A program made the translations under genes and the position numbers. A DNA stretch of 64,000 nt from Comamonas badia DSM 17552 (lineage in GTDB: Bacteria > Pseudomonadota > Gammaproteobacteria > Burkholderiales > Burkholderiaceae_C), in contig NZ_AXVM01000004.1 in NCBI RefSeq assembly GCF_000484635.1, positions 310,001-374,000 on the forward strand. Direction: 5' to 3'. The notes under the pieces are model-generated. The model was not told the origin of the DNA and ran no database searches. It saw only the letters and a list, made by a program, of their open reading frames with translations. Below are positions 25,779 to 34,549 of this stretch, piece after piece (within the stretch, counting starts at the first letter, position 1; the number at the start of each line of letters is the position of its first letter).

Positions 25779-27377
25779 ATGGTTTTGCGATCGCTCCCCG
25801 TGCTGACTGCCGTCTTTGCGCTTGCGCCGCTGCTGGCCAGCGCGCAGGCCGGCAGCACGGCAAACACCTCGCGCATAGCCAGCATCACGCTCTACCCCGG
25901 CAGCGCCACGGTGCAGCGCAGCCTGCGCATTGCGGCCGGCAGCCGCACGGCCGCCTTCGCCTGCCTGCCGGCGCAGCTTGATGCACGCAGCCTGCAGGTG
26001 GCCGGCACCGGCGCCGTGCGCATCGGCGACATCAGCGTGCAGGTGATGGACCGCCAACTCGCTGAAGGCTGCGAGAGCACGCAGCCGGATCGCCTGCGCG
26101 CCGCCGAGGATGCGCTGGCGCAGGCACGCGCCGACGTGCAGGCGCTGGAGCTCACGCAGACCTACCTGAAATCGCAGGCCAGCAATGCGCCGGGGCCCGG
26201 CGCCGCGGCAGCGACCGCCACCCAGATGGGCCCGATGATGGAGGCGCTGCGCCGCCATACGCGCGAGACGCAGCAGCAGCTGCACCTGGCGCAGCGCACC
26301 CTGCAGGAAAAGGAACGCGCGCTCAAACGTCTGCAGGCCGAGCCCGGCAACACGCAGGCGGGCAAGGTGGCGATGGTGCGCATCACGCTGGCGGCACCGG
26401 CCGATGCGCAGCTGCAGCTCTCCTACCAGGTGCGCGGCCCGAGCTGGTCGCCCAGCTACCGCGCCAGCCTGGACAGCAGGACCGCCCGCGTGCGCATTGA
26501 GCGCCTGGCGCTGGTGGCGCAGGACACGGGCGAGGACTGGGGCGGCGTGCAGCTCACGCTTTCCACCGGCCAGCCGCTGGCCGCCACCAGCGGGCGCCTG
26601 CCCCGGCCGTGGACGCTGAACGTGCAGCCGCCCATGCCTGCCGTGCTGGCGGCACCCGCGCCCACCGCCCGCATGGCGGCCGCCGCGCCAGCCCTGAAGG
26701 CCGCCGACGCAGAGGCGGCCGAGCCGAGCTTCGATGTCGCCGTCAGCGAAGGCAGCTTTGCCACCACCTTTGCCGTGCCCCAGCGCGTCAGCGTGCCCAC
26801 GGGCGGCGAGAAGGTCACGCTGGCATTGGGCGAACAGACCGTCGATGCCGCCCTGATCGCGCGCACCACGCCGGCGCTGGAGCCGGCCGCCTACCTCGTG
26901 GCGCAGATGCCGCCGCTGGCCGGCATCTGGCCGGCGGGCCCGGTGGCGCTGCTGCGCGATGGCGCCTACGTGGGCCAGGGGCAGTTCAATCCGGGCGCGA
27001 GCGACTGGGAAAAAAATGGCCTGTCCTTCGGGCGCGACGAGCGCATCCTCGTCACCGCTGAGCCGGTCAAGGACCATACGGCCAATGCAGGCTTCACCGG
27101 CGGGCGCATAGAGCGCACGCTGGAACGCGCCTATCAGGTGGAGAACCGCCACGAACGGGCCATCGCGCTGCAGGTGCTGGACGCTGCTCCCATCTCGAAG
27201 AACGATGCGATCCGCGTGCAATCCAGCTACGAACCCGCGCCGCAGGAAACCGCCTGGGGCGGGCAGGAAGGCAGCATCGCCTGGCAGCGGGAGCTGGCGG
27301 CGGGCGCCACGGCGCGCTTTGCCGCGCGCCACGTCGTCGAGCACGACAAGGACGTGCGCGTACAGGAGCGCCATTGA
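25779..27377 (+). CDS. Secreted DUF4139 (mucoidy-inhibitor-A-like) protein
   Basis: A 532-residue protein with signal peptide MVLRSLPVLTAVFALAPLLA. An N-terminal DUF4140 region (IASITLYPGSATVQRSLRIA) is followed by a coiled coil (about 110-210) and the C-terminal DUF4139 beta-rich domain (SYQVRGPSWSPSYRASLD, VALVAQDTGEDWGGVQLTLSTG-like segment, DGAYVGQG). The Streptomyces relative is linked to mucoidy; the role here is unknown. ATG 25779 is chosen for the signal peptide; ATG 25743 in frame would precede it by 12 residues. Its stop overlaps the possible TTG start of pgpA. Confidence 0.82.
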   Translation: MVLRSLPVLTAVFALAPLLASAQAGSTANTSRIASITLYPGSATVQRSLRIAAGSRTAAFACLPAQLDARSLQVAGTGAVRIGDISVQVMDRQLAEGCESTQPDRLRAAEDALAQARADVQALELTQTYLKSQASNAPGPGAAAATATQMGPMMEALRRHTRETQQQLHLAQRTLQEKERALKRLQAEPGNTQAGKVAMVRITLAAPADAQLQLSYQVRGPSWSPSYRASLDSRTARVRIERLALVAQDTGEDWGGVQLTLSTGQPLAATSGRLPRPWTLNVQPPMPAVLAAPAPTARMAAAAPALKAADAEAAEPSFDVAVSEGSFATTFAVPQRVSVPTGGEKVTLALGEQTVDAALIARTTPALEPAAYLVAQMPPLAGIWPAGPVALLRDGAYVGQGQFNPGASDWEKNGLSFGRDERILVTAEPVKDHTANAGFTGGRIERTLERAYQVENRHERAIALQVLDAAPISKNDAIRVQSSYEPAPQETAWGGQEGSIAWQRELAAGATARFAARHVVEHDKDVRVQERH

Positions 27378-27394
27378 CGGCGGCCAACAACGCC

Positions 27395-27904
27395 ATGGCC
27401 AGCACCGCACGCCCCGGAATCCGTTTTCTGCTGGCGCACCCGGCGCACCTGATCGCGCTCGGTTTCGGCAGCGGCCTTTCGCCGGTCGCGCCGGGCACGG
27501 TGGGCACGCTCTGGGGCTGGCTGGCCTTCGTGGTCGTCCAGCAATGGCTCTCGCTGCCGCAACTCGCCCTCGTCACGCTGGCCGCCCTGCCCGTGGGCTG
27601 GTGGGCCTGCACCGTCACTGCGCGGCACATGGGCATCGCCGACCCGGGCGCCGTGGTCTGGGATGAAATCGTCGCCATCTGGCTCATCCTGCTGCTGGTG
27701 ATGCCCACGGGCCTGCTCGGGCAGTTGCTGGCATTTGCGCTGTTCCGCTTCTTCGATACCGTCAAGCCGGGGCCCGTGGGATGGGCGGACAAGCATTTCA
27801 AGGGCATGGGCTGGCGCGGGGGGTTCGGCATCCTGTTCGACGATGTGGTGGCCGCGCTCTGCACGCTGCTGGTCATCGCGTTCTGGCGCTACTTCCTCGC
27901 CTGA
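27395..27904 (+). CDS. pgpA: Phosphatidylglycerophosphatase A
   Basis: Removes phosphate from phosphatidylglycerophosphate in the inner membrane. About 169 residues with four hydrophobic segments. Family motifs: LGFGSGLSPVAPGTVGTLWG, DPGAVVWDEIVAIW (the conserved acidic site) and FRFFDTVKPGPVGWAD...GILFDDVVAAL. ATG 27395 is taken; a TTG at 27374 overlapping the preceding stop would add seven residues. Confidence 0.93.
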   Translation: MASTARPGIRFLLAHPAHLIALGFGSGLSPVAPGTVGTLWGWLAFVVVQQWLSLPQLALVTLAALPVGWWACTVTARHMGIADPGAVVWDEIVAIWLILLLVMPTGLLGQLLAFALFRFFDTVKPGPVGWADKHFKGMGWRGGFGILFDDVVAALCTLLVIAFWRYFLA

Positions 27905-27990
27905 GGCGCACCCGGGCGCACAGGGCTTGCGGTATCGGGAATTGGCGCTAGCATGGGCAGGCGCTGCGCACCATTACAAGGGAGGACTCC

Positions 27991-29082
27991 ATGGCCACCA
28001 TCCGGCAATCGCTTGCCACCGCCCTGACCCTGGCCGCCGCCATGGTCCTCTGCGGCACTGTTTCAGCGGCGGGTACCAGCCAGCAGGTGGAGATGGTGGA
28101 TGCGCAGGGCTTCGGGCAGCCGATGACCGCGGCCACGCTCCAGGTGCCCAGGGGCTGGCGAACCCAGGGCGGCGTCAACTGGCAGCGCGGCGACGCCTGC
28201 GTGAGCAACCAGATGCGCATCGCCTGGGTCGCCACCAGCCCCCGGGACGATGAAGCCTTTGAAGTCATGCACCCCTACGCGTGGCAGGTGCAGGGCCGCA
28301 GCATCCAGATGAATCCCTGCCCGGTGATGGCCGTCGCCTCGGCACGCGCTTTTCTGATGGCGGTGGTGCAGCAGCGCCGCCCCGGCGCACGCGTGCTGAA
28401 CTACAGCGATCGCGCGGACATCGTCGCCAGCGCCACGTCCCAGGCACCGCCGCCGCAGAACGGCATGCAGCGCAGGATCGAGGCGGGCGAAGTGGTGATT
28501 GCCTACGCAGGCTCGGGCGGCAGCGAGATCCAGGAACGGCTGTGGACCAGCGTCACCTTCACGGCAATGCAGAACTCGCTGATGGGCAATGCCGGCACCG
28601 TCTACGCCCATCGCCGCCTGGGCGGCGCGCCGGACCGTGCGGTGAGCGACCGCATCGTCGCTTCGATGAAGACCAATCCAGCCTGGATGGCCAAGGTGAG
28701 CGAAGCCAGCCAGCGCTTCGTGCAGACGCACTCCGCCAACCAGAGCCGCCAGATCCAGCAATGGCATGCGGGCGAGATGGCGCGCATCAACGCCAAGGGC
28801 GCGGCGGACAGGGCAGCCATCCGCTCCCAGACCCAGCGCGACATCGCCAACATCCACAACCAGACCCAGGCCAACACGCAGGCGACGAACGACCGCATCC
28901 AGCGGCGCACGCTGGAGGGCGTGGGCGAATACAACACCTACAGCAACACCGCGGGCGAGCCGGTGCGCTCCAGCATCCACGGCGGCGACCGCGTGCTGCA
29001 GCACCCCGATGGGACCTACAGCAGCACCAGCGACCCCTACTACCAGCCGCCGGGCAGCGTCGAACTGCAACGGGTGCGCTGA
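27991..29082 (+). CDS. Secreted protein of unknown function
   Basis: A 363-residue protein with signal peptide (MATIRQSLATALTLAAAMVL, then CGTVSAAG) and GGGAGGA before the ATG. The N-terminal half has a typical soluble domain (TAATLQVPRGWRTQGGVNWQ, FTAMQNSLMGNAGTVYAHRR). Residues about 240-310 are Gln/Asn/Arg-rich and helical, and the end (VGEYNTYSNTAGEPVRSSIH, then HPDGTYSSTSDPYYQPPGS) is low-complexity. No family recognised. It separates pgpA from pncC. Confidence 0.7.
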   Translation: MATIRQSLATALTLAAAMVLCGTVSAAGTSQQVEMVDAQGFGQPMTAATLQVPRGWRTQGGVNWQRGDACVSNQMRIAWVATSPRDDEAFEVMHPYAWQVQGRSIQMNPCPVMAVASARAFLMAVVQQRRPGARVLNYSDRADIVASATSQAPPPQNGMQRRIEAGEVVIAYAGSGGSEIQERLWTSVTFTAMQNSLMGNAGTVYAHRRLGGAPDRAVSDRIVASMKTNPAWMAKVSEASQRFVQTHSANQSRQIQQWHAGEMARINAKGAADRAAIRSQTQRDIANIHNQTQANTQATNDRIQRRTLEGVGEYNTYSNTAGEPVRSSIHGGDRVLQHPDGTYSSTSDPYYQPPGSVELQRVR

Positions 29083-29109
29083 GCCCGCGGCCGCACCTTG
29101 CCTCTGCCA

Positions 29110-29625
29110 ATGTCACTACAAAATAATGAGCTTTCAGCGCATGCCCAGCATGCACTGGAGCCACTTTTAGCTCAAATCTCCAATGCACTGCTCGCGCGTG
29201 GCCAGATGCTGGCCACGGCCGAAAGCTGCACCGGCGGGCTGATCGCCGCGGCCTGCACCGAACTCGCGGGCTCCAGCCAATGGTTTGAACGCGGTTTCGT
29301 CACCTATTCCAACGCCGCAAAGGCTGAGCTGCTTGGCGTGCCGGCGGCGCTGATCGAGCAGCAGGGCGCCGTCAGCGAGCCCGTGGCGCGCGCAATGGCG
29401 GAGGGGGCCATCCAGCATTCGGCTGCCCAGGCAAGTCTTTCCGTCACCGGCATCGCCGGCCCGACGGGCGGCAGTGCCGACAAGCCCGTGGGCACGGTCT
29501 GGTTTGGCTGGCGGGTTGACGAGCGCACGCACAGCGAGGTGCGGCACTTCGCCGGCGACCGCGCCGCCGTGCGCGCGGCGACCGTGCAGCATGCGCTGGC
29601 GCGGCTCGCCGCGCTCCTCGGCTGA
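29110..29625 (+). CDS. pncC: Nicotinamide-nucleotide amidohydrolase (CinA C-terminal domain)
   Basis: Recycles NMN by deamidation to NaMN. A stand-alone 171-residue CinA C-terminal domain: LATAESCTGGLIAAACTELA (active-site Ser), FVTYSNAAKAELLGV, AVSEPVARAMAEGA and VTGIAGPTGGSADKPVGTVW. The start ATG 29110 gives MSLQNNELSAHAQHALEPLL; this N-terminal stretch corresponds to repeat copy 6 and is not typical of the family, whose similarity begins around LLAQISNALLARG. So the translation start probably lies in or beside an inserted repeat. Confidence 0.93.
   Translation: MSLQNNELSAHAQHALEPLLAQISNALLARGQMLATAESCTGGLIAAACTELAGSSQWFERGFVTYSNAAKAELLGVPAALIEQQGAVSEPVARAMAEGAIQHSAAQASLSVTGIAGPTGGSADKPVGTVWFGWRVDERTHSEVRHFAGDRAAVRAATVQHALARLAALLG
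29118..29176 (+). repeat. Dispersed palindrome, copy 6 (first codons of pncC)
   Basis: AAAATAATGAGCTTTCAGCG, core CATGCCCAGCATG, then CACTGGAGCCACTTTTAGCT. The right half (ctGGAGCC-A-CTTTT) matches copies 5 and 10. It begins eight bases after the ATG and codes for about 20 residues. Confidence 0.6.
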
Positions 29626-29645
29626 CGGCCCGCCAACGCCGCTTC

Positions 29646-31448
29646 TCAGCGCAGGTGGTGCACCGGCGCCACCTTGTACACCGGCGTCTCCAGCCCCTCG
29701 TAGCGCGCCTTCAGCTGCAGCGAGAGGAACTGCGAGTAGTGCCGGCTCTGGTGCAGGTTGCCGCCGTGTATCCACAGCTGCTGCTGGTTGGTGGGCTTCC
29801 ACATGTTGCGCAGCTCGCCTTCCCAGGGCCCCGGGTCTTTCTTGGTGTTGGAGCCCAGGCCCCAGACCTTGCCGACGCGGTCGGCCACCTCGGGCGAGAT
29901 CAGGTCGGCGAGCCAGTGGTTCATCGAGCCATAGCCGGTGGCATAGACCAGCAGGTCGGCGTCCAGCTCGGTGCCGTCGCTGAGCACCACGGATTTGGGC
30001 TTGATGCTCTTGATTTCCACGCCGCTCTTGAGCTTGACACTGCCATTGGCCACCAGCTCACTCGCACCCACGTCAATGTAGTAGCCCGAGCCGCGGCGCA
30101 GGTACTTCATGAACAGACCCGAGCCATCCTCGCCGAAGTCGAGCATGAAGCCCGCCTTCTCCAGCCGCCCGTACAGATCGGCATCGCGCTTCTTCATCTC
30201 GTCGTAGGCGGGGATGTGGAAGGTGTGCATGATCTTGTAGGGCACGCTGCCGAAGATCAGGTCGGCCTTGTGGTGATCGATGCCATTGGCCACCGCCTGC
30301 TCGCTGTACAGCGGCCCGAGCACGATGTCCATCAGCGAATCGGACGGCGCGATGTGCGTGCTGCTGCGCTGAATCATGGTCACTTGCACGCCGTTTTCCC
30401 ACAGCGCAGCGCAGATGTCGTGCGCCGAGTTGTTGGAACCCAGCACCACCGCCTTCTTGCCCTTGTAGGCCTCGGGGCCGGGGTGCTTGCTGGAGTGGTG
30501 CTGATCGCCCAGGAAGGTCTCGGCGCCCTCGATTTTCGGCACATTGGCGTAGCCCGACACGCCCAGCGCAAACACGAGCTGCTTGGGGCGCAGCGTGATC
30601 TCCCTGCCCTCGCGTTCCACAACCACTTCCCACTCGCCCCTGGCCTCGTCAAAGCGCGCCTTCCTGGCGGTGGTCGAGCCCCAGTAGTTGATCTCCATGA
30701 TTTTGGCGTAGCTCTCCAGCCAGTCGCCGATCTTGTCCTTGGCGGCGAACACCGGCCAATCGTCCGGGAAGGGCAGGTAGGGCAGGTGGTCATACCAGAC
30801 CGGGTCATGCAGGTGCAGGCTCTTGTAGCGGTTGCGCCAGCTGTCGCCGGCTCGCGCGTTTTTCTCGACGACGATGGTCGGCACGCCCAGGCGGCGCAGG
30901 CGCGCGGCCAGCGCAATGCCGCCCTGGCCGCCGCCGACGATGAGCACATAGGGCTGGGTGGTGTGACCGAGTGCGGCGACTTCGTCCTGGCGCTGTTCCA
31001 GCCAGCTCTTGCGCCCGGGGTGCACGCCGTGCTCGGCGCTCTTGACGCGGCGCGTGCCCTTCTTTTCTTCGAAGCCCTTGAGCTCGACCATGGTGGTCAG
31101 CAGCGTCCAGGCGCGGTCGCCCGCGGCGGTCGCCTTCAGGCGCAGATGGCCGCGCCCGCGCGAGACCTTGGTCTCGAAGGTGAACCAGGCATCGACCACG
31201 CCGTCGGCTTCGGTGGCATCGCCTTCGACGCGGAAGTTGCCCGGCGCCGTCTTGGCGAGCTGCGCCGCCAGCATCTCTTCGATCGCCGCCTGGCCCTCCT
31301 GCGTGCGGATATTCCAGGTAAAGGAAACCAGGTCGCGCCAGTAGCAATCGGCGTCGAACAGCGCGCTCACGGCCTGCGGCTTGCCGCTGGTCAGCGCGGC
31401 CTCGAACTGGGCGAGCCAGGCACCGGCCCGCTCGGTAGGTGTCGTCAT
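29646..31448 (-). CDS. SnoaL-like/flavin-containing monooxygenase fusion
   Basis: A 600-residue FAD/NADPH monooxygenase. Residues 1-125 form a SnoaL/NTF2-like domain; the flavoprotein begins with the FAD motif VGGGQGGIALAARL (171-184), then FLGDQHHSSKHPG (FMO-like FxGxxxH), the NADPH-binding VVLGSNNSAHD (334-344) and the late LLVYATGYGSM. Expected to insert oxygen into an organic substrate (N-, S- or Baeyer-Villiger type); substrate unknown. ATG 31448 has AGGAG eight bases upstream; ATG 31454 is too close. Downstream of its AcoR-type activator, with a sigma-54 promoter at 31500-31515. Confidence 0.85.
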   Translation of the reverse strand: MTTPTERAGAWLAQFEAALTSGKPQAVSALFDADCYWRDLVSFTWNIRTQEGQAAIEEMLAAQLAKTAPGNFRVEGDATEADGVVDAWFTFETKVSRGRGHLRLKATAAGDRAWTLLTTMVELKGFEEKKGTRRVKSAEHGVHPGRKSWLEQRQDEVAALGHTTQPYVLIVGGGQGGIALAARLRRLGVPTIVVEKNARAGDSWRNRYKSLHLHDPVWYDHLPYLPFPDDWPVFAAKDKIGDWLESYAKIMEINYWGSTTARKARFDEARGEWEVVVEREGREITLRPKQLVFALGVSGYANVPKIEGAETFLGDQHHSSKHPGPEAYKGKKAVVLGSNNSAHDICAALWENGVQVTMIQRSSTHIAPSDSLMDIVLGPLYSEQAVANGIDHHKADLIFGSVPYKIMHTFHIPAYDEMKKRDADLYGRLEKAGFMLDFGEDGSGLFMKYLRRGSGYYIDVGASELVANGSVKLKSGVEIKSIKPKSVVLSDGTELDADLLVYATGYGSMNHWLADLISPEVADRVGKVWGLGSNTKKDPGPWEGELRNMWKPTNQQQLWIHGGNLHQSRHYSQFLSLQLKARYEGLETPVYKVAPVHHLR

Positions 31449-31499
31449 CGTCATGTCTCCTGTAGAACTCCCGCCCACGGCGGGCGGCAGACAGGGACT

Positions 31500-31515
31500 T
31501 ACACGATCCATGCCA
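31500..31515 (-). promoter_or_regulatory. Sigma-54 (-24/-12) promoter of the monooxygenase gene
   Basis: On the minus strand TGGCATGGATCGTGTA fits the -24/-12 consensus TGGCACG-N4-TTGCA with the GG and the second G at the right spacing; the -12 C is T. It lies about 51 bases before the start codon, between the gene and the activator that would need it. Confidence 0.6.
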
Positions 31516-31570
31516 CCGGGGTTTTCAGCGCAACCGGCAGGCAAAGGTGAATCAAAACCCGGGGCGCGCT

Positions 31571-31627
31571 GTCACCCTGTGACGGCATTTGAGGCGCACC
31601 AGTGACAGCTGTCACCGCCCTGTGACA
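31571..31627. promoter_or_regulatory. Three enhancer palindromes with TGTCAC half-sites
   Basis: GTCACcctGTGAC (31571-31583), the perfect GTGACAGCTGTCAC (31602-31615) and TGTCACcgccctGTGACA (31610-31627) lie 55-130 bp upstream of the sigma-54 promoter and overlap the 3' end of the activator gene. Typical position and symmetry for binding of an enhancer-binding protein. Confidence 0.65.
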
Positions 31628-33543
31628 GCCGCCTGCCCACGCCGCGGCAGCGCCAGGCCGGCGCGCTGCATGCGCCGGTACAGCGTCATGCGCGACAGAC
31701 CCAGCCGGCGCGCGGCGGCGCTGACGTTCCAGCCAAGGTCCTGCAAGACCTGCCACCAATCGGGCTCGGCGGGTTGCGCCTCGGCCATCCCTTGCGGCGC
31801 TGCCTCCTGCTGCGCCAGCACCGGCGCGTGCACCAGCCATTCGGGCAGGTCGGCCACACCCATTTCGCCTTCCGGACAGATGTGGGTGGCGTACTCCAGC
31901 GCATTGCGCAACTGGCGCAGATTGCCCGGCCAGGGGTAGTGCAGCAGCCGCTGCTGCGCAGCCGGCGAAAACCGGCGGCCCGCCACCCAGCGCTCGATCA
32001 GCGCCAGCAGGTCGCTGCGCTCGCGCAGCGGCGGCAGCGGGATGTGCGCGCCGTTCAAGCGGTAGTACAGATCGTCGCGAAAGCGCCCCTCGCGCACGCG
32101 CTGCTCCAGCGGCGCATGGGTGGCGGCAATCACGCGCACATTGATGGGCACCGCGCGCGTGGCACCGACGGGCAGCATCTCGCGCTCGGAGAGCACGCGC
32201 AGCAGCCGGGTCTGCAGCGTGAGCGGCATGTCGCCGATTTCGTCCAGAAACAGCGTGCCGCCCTCGGCCTCGGCGATCAGGCCGCGCTTGCCCTTGGCGG
32301 AGGCGCCGGAGAAGCTGCCGCCGACGTAGCCGAAGAGCTCGCTCTCGATCAGCGCCTCGGGGATCGCCGCGCAGTTGACGGCGACGAAGGGGCGCGCGCG
32401 CCGCGCGCTGCTCTTGTGCACCGCCTTGGCGAAGTATTCCTTGCCCGTGCCGGTCTCGCCGGTGATGAGCAGGTTGATCGGCGAATTGAGCAGCCGCGCC
32501 GCGCGTGCAATCTGCTGCTGCAGCGCTGCATCGCCCGCCGAAAGCTGCGCCAGTGGCGCGGGAATCGCCGCCTGCTCCACCTGCGCCGGCGCAAGCGCAC
32601 GCGCCTGCGCCGGCGGCGTGGCCGAGAGGAACAGCAGGCGCGGCCCGCCGGCGAACATCACCGCGCGCCGGTCGGACGGCTCGGCCGCGACAAAGCGCCC
32701 GATCTGCGCCAGCGGCTGGCCAAAGAGCGATTCAAACGACGCGCCCAGCAAGCCGCCCGCGCAGGCATCGGCGAGCGCCCGGTGCGCGCGCTGGTTGTGG
32801 CCGACGACGCGCCCGGCCGCATCCAGCGCCAGCAGAAATTCCGGCTGCACGTCGAGGAACTGCGGCGCGCCCGACAGGCGCAGCACCCAGTCGCGCCGGT
32901 GGCGCTGCAGGAAGGCGGCGTCTTCGATGTCGTTGGCCACGCGCTGCACCAGTTGCAGCGCCAGGTGCTGGCTGGCCTTGGGCTGCGAGGAGCTGAGCCG
33001 CGAGACATCGAGCACCGCGCGCAGCTGCCCCTGGCTGTCGAACACCGGCGCCGTGGTACAGGTGAGCGGGATGTGGCAGGCGTCGAAATGGTCGTTCAGG
33101 TGCACCGTCAGCGCCTGCCCGGTACTGATGCAGGTGCCCACGCCGCAGGTGCCGGCCACCGCCTCGCTCCAGTCCGCCCCCAGGTACAGCCCGGCCTTGC
33201 GCAGGCCGGGTTCCGTCTGCAGGTCGCCCAAAAAGTCCACCGTCACGCCGCGCGCATCGGTCAGCAGCACGCAATAACCCAGCCCCGCCATCTGGCCGTA
33301 GAGCGATTCCAGCCCATGGCGCGCGATCTGCAGCAGCGCTTCCATCTGTTCCTGGTGCTCGCGCAGGCGCTGCCGCGGCACGATGATGGCCTCCTGCATG
33401 CGCGTGGGCTCCAGGCCGTGCTCGGTCACGCAGCGCAGCCAGGATTCGCGGATCAGGCGGTCGTGCTGCACGCCGGGCGCGTTCACGCCGCGCTCCGCCA
33501 CCTGGAGCACGGTCTGGATATGGGCTTGCTGGAAAGGCTTCAT
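31612..33543 (-). CDS. AcoR-type sigma-54-dependent activator
   Basis: A 643-residue enhancer-binding protein: N-terminal GAF-containing sensor (about 60-230), AAA+ domain with Walker A GETGTGKE (362-369) and Walker B TLFLDEIGD, and a Fis-type HTH at the end (NVSAAARRLGLSRMTLYRRM). The sigma-54 contact loop, usually GAFTGA, reads GSFSGA (409-414), a conservative but uncommon variant. ATG 33543 gives the AcoR-like start MKPFQQAHIQTVLQ. It presumably senses the substrate or a metabolite and drives the monooxygenase from the sites at 31571-31627. Confidence 0.9.
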   Translation of the reverse strand: MKPFQQAHIQTVLQVAERGVNAPGVQHDRLIRESWLRCVTEHGLEPTRMQEAIIVPRQRLREHQEQMEALLQIARHGLESLYGQMAGLGYCVLLTDARGVTVDFLGDLQTEPGLRKAGLYLGADWSEAVAGTCGVGTCISTGQALTVHLNDHFDACHIPLTCTTAPVFDSQGQLRAVLDVSRLSSSQPKASQHLALQLVQRVANDIEDAAFLQRHRRDWVLRLSGAPQFLDVQPEFLLALDAAGRVVGHNQRAHRALADACAGGLLGASFESLFGQPLAQIGRFVAAEPSDRRAVMFAGGPRLLFLSATPPAQARALAPAQVEQAAIPAPLAQLSAGDAALQQQIARAARLLNSPINLLITGETGTGKEYFAKAVHKSSARRARPFVAVNCAAIPEALIESELFGYVGGSFSGASAKGKRGLIAEAEGGTLFLDEIGDMPLTLQTRLLRVLSEREMLPVGATRAVPINVRVIAATHAPLEQRVREGRFRDDLYYRLNGAHIPLPPLRERSDLLALIERWVAGRRFSPAAQQRLLHYPWPGNLRQLRNALEYATHICPEGEMGVADLPEWLVHAPVLAQQEAAPQGMAEAQPAEPDWWQVLQDLGWNVSAAARRLGLSRMTLYRRMQRAGLALPRRGQAAVTGR

Positions 33544-33662
33544 GGCGCTCTGGCAAACGGCGATTGACCATGCATGGTGCGGCAAAACGCCGGATCGCGC
33601 ATCGGTACAAGTGCCCATGCCCGCGCCGTTGGCACCGCGCTCCCCCTATCATCGCGCCGCCC

Positions 33663-34493
33663 ATGCCCGAACACGCCCGCACCGTTGATTACGCCGCCTT
33701 TCTCGCCCGGCAGGCACCGCTGCAATCGGTGCCGTTGGCCGCATACGAGTGGCAAGGGGAGCGTGTCTGGCTCAGGCGCGGCGCGTACGGTCACCGCGGC
33801 CTGCGCCGCCGCCTGCTGGGGCTGATCGCTCGCGCCGCGCGGCTGCCCATGCTGCGGCCCTCGCCCCCGGCGGATGCGCGCACCGCCATGGCCAACGAAC
33901 GCGCACGCCTTCAAGCGTTCTCGGCCCGCGGCATCCGCGTGCCCCGCGTGCTGGCGTCCGCCGACGACGCCTTCCTGATGAGCGACCTGCGCGGCAGCAG
34001 GCCCGGCGCCCCGTCGCTGCACCAGGAGATCGAAGCCGCCATGCCCGCCGGCAGCGGCGCCATGCTCACGCTCTGGCAGCAGGGGCTGCGGGCGCTGGAT
34101 ACCGCGCATGCGCAAGGGCTGTGCGTGGGCCGGGCGTTCGCGCACGCCATGGTGCGCTGCCCGGATGGCGTGATCGGCTTCACCGATCTGCGCGACGACC
34201 CTGCCGCCGCGCTGGCGCTGGCGCCGGCGCAGGGGCAGGCGCGCGATGCGCTGGCCTATCTGTTCTCCACGGCTGGCCTGCTGCACCTGGCGGGCGCGCG
34301 CGATCCGGCGCGGGCGCTGTGGGCCCAGTGGCTCGCCCAGCCGGTGCGCGGCGATGCGTTTCGCGCCGCGGTGCAGCAGGCCGCCACGCGCCTGGCCTGG
34401 CTGCGCTACCTGCCGCCCGACCAGCGCTGGGGGCACGCTGCGTGGCAGCTGCGCGCCGCCTACGAACAAGCAACGAAACTACAATATGAATAG
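33663..34493 (+). CDS. Kinase-like (Bud32/lipopolysaccharide-kinase-type) protein
   Basis: A 276-residue protein resembling bacterial atypical kinases. A possible catalytic loop is AHAQGLCVGRAFAHAMV (normally H-G-R/D..N) followed by GVIGFTDLRDDP, in the position of DFG. The nucleotide-binding end is FLMSDLRGSRPG. The catalytic HxD-like residues are poorly preserved, so activity is uncertain. The stop codon TAG (34491-34493) is supplied by the ATAGCT of repeat copy 7. Divergent from the activator gene. Confidence 0.65.
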   Translation: MPEHARTVDYAAFLARQAPLQSVPLAAYEWQGERVWLRRGAYGHRGLRRRLLGLIARAARLPMLRPSPPADARTAMANERARLQAFSARGIRVPRVLASADDAFLMSDLRGSRPGAPSLHQEIEAAMPAGSGAMLTLWQQGLRALDTAHAQGLCVGRAFAHAMVRCPDGVIGFTDLRDDPAAALALAPAQGQARDALAYLFSTAGLLHLAGARDPARALWAQWLAQPVRGDAFRAAVQQAATRLAWLRYLPPDQRWGHAAWQLRAAYEQATKLQYE

Positions 34494-34535
34494 CTGACAG
34501 CGTACGTCAGATAAGCGCAAACACGGTTTATTTAT
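34484..34535 (+). repeat. Dispersed palindrome, copy 7
   Basis: AATATGAATAGCTGACAGCG, TACGTCAG, then ATAAGCGCAAACACGG and a T-rich tail. It begins inside the last codons of the kinase-like gene, provides its stop, and ends just before the MAPEG gene's ribosome site. Confidence 0.8.
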
Positions 34536-34549
34536 TGCAAAGGAACACC

